Shown piece by piece: positions 54,624 through 54,716 of a stretch of 54,716 nt of DNA (its first letter is position 1; each line of letters starts with the position of its first letter). A program made the translations under genes and the position numbers. Origin of the DNA: Saprospiraceae bacterium (lineage in GTDB: Bacteria > Bacteroidota > Bacteroidia > Chitinophagales > Saprospiraceae); assembly GCA_027488135.1 (NCBI GenBank), contig JAIYCH010000150.1, positions 1 to 54,716 of the forward strand. Reading direction: 5' to 3'. A model generated the notes under the pieces. The model saw only the letters and a program-made list of their open reading frames with translations, ran no database searches and had not been told where the DNA came from.

Positions 54624-54665
54624 ACATTGACATAACGATTAAGGCCAACAAAAAGTTCATTGACA
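54624..54665 (+). promoter_or_regulatory. boxA-like leader elements of the rRNA operon
   Basis: ACATTGACA (54624-54632) and GTTCATTGACA (54655-54665) are near copies, and the second is close to the boxA antitermination consensus (GCTCTTTAACA type). Such sites recruit Nus factors for rRNA transcription. The position, just before the expected 16S gene, fits. Confidence 0.6.
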
Positions 54666-54716
54666 GAGAGGGAAAGTAAGTAAAATAAGGTTTAGCGACA
54701 TTGAATTAAAAAGGAC

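Larger units (their letters stand above)
54145..54716. other. Gene-free region upstream of a predicted rRNA operon
   Basis: I find no open frame or RNA gene in these 572 bases. They hold a weak hairpin after crtY (TTAGCT at 54183-54188 with AGCTAA at 54199-54204), three tandem promoters, and a boxA-like leader. The 16S gene itself would begin beyond the window. Confidence 0.8.

Noticed and set aside
54605-54630. tRNA-like GGTTCGA motif
   Set aside because: No cloverleaf arms or acceptor stem can be formed around it.
54600-54716. Start of 16S rRNA
   Set aside because: The conserved 16S 5' sequence (AGAGTTTGATC type) is not present; only the leader is inside the window.

Overview
The window looks like chromosome of a Bacteroidota bacterium, probably of the Cytophagales/Sphingobacteriia type. 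The evidence is a SusC/SusD pair, many lipobox signal peptides, a type IX secretion C-terminal domain, phylum-style promoters (TTG, about 19-20 bp, TAnnTTTG), a carotenoid cluster with a CruF-type hydratase, and the Bacteroidota order HU, TPR lipoprotein, tiny COX24-like protein, RNase G. Coding density is high, introns are absent, and I see no CRISPR array, tRNA, insertion sequence or prophage.

Region 1 (1-14281, all minus) is a nutrient-uptake and surface-lipoprotein locus. A SusC porin and SusD lipoprotein are followed by a hairpin terminator and then three very large FG-GAP/VCBS plus ASPIC/UnbV lipoproteins, the last cut by the window edge, with one orphan lipoprotein between them. Region 2 (14575-22363, minus) holds YbeY with an RsbW-like ATPase, then a DUF4175 giant coiled-coil membrane protein, an M1 aminopeptidase and an alpha/beta hydrolase. 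Region 3 (22619-31227) is housekeeping: an OmpA lipoprotein; ApaG, Gmk and YicC; HU, TPR lipoprotein, COX24-like micro-protein and RNase G; a cysteine-rich micro-lipoprotein; a glycosyltransferase; Pth and DapD.

Region 4 (31250-49906) is mixed: an unknown exported protein divergent from an exported tricorn-like protease, an outer-membrane protein, a histidine kinase/response regulator pair, a three-gene set (ABA4-like, DUF1835, DUF1801), an exported MsrA, a Tat-exported GH109-like oxidoreductase, a T9SS metallophosphoesterase, an MFS sugar transporter, a LOG protein, a TonB-receptor-like barrel and a rhodanese lipoprotein. Region 5 (49961-54144, plus) is the carotenoid operon crtI-crtB-cruF-crtY, which by family function should take GGPP to lycopene and then to a hydroxylated and cyclised carotenoid. 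Region 6 (54145-54716) has no gene. It carries three tandem Bacteroidota promoters and a boxA-like leader pointing out of the window, as expected just upstream of an rRNA operon.

The points most worth a second look are the double-propeller UnbV lipoproteins behind SusCD, two micro-genes (26682-26774 and 28509-28607), a 34-base near-perfect palindrome inside pth, a hairpin in the end of msrA that sits where the convergent gene needs a terminator, a 19-bp dyad before RNase G, and a terminator whose 3' arm contains the next promoter.
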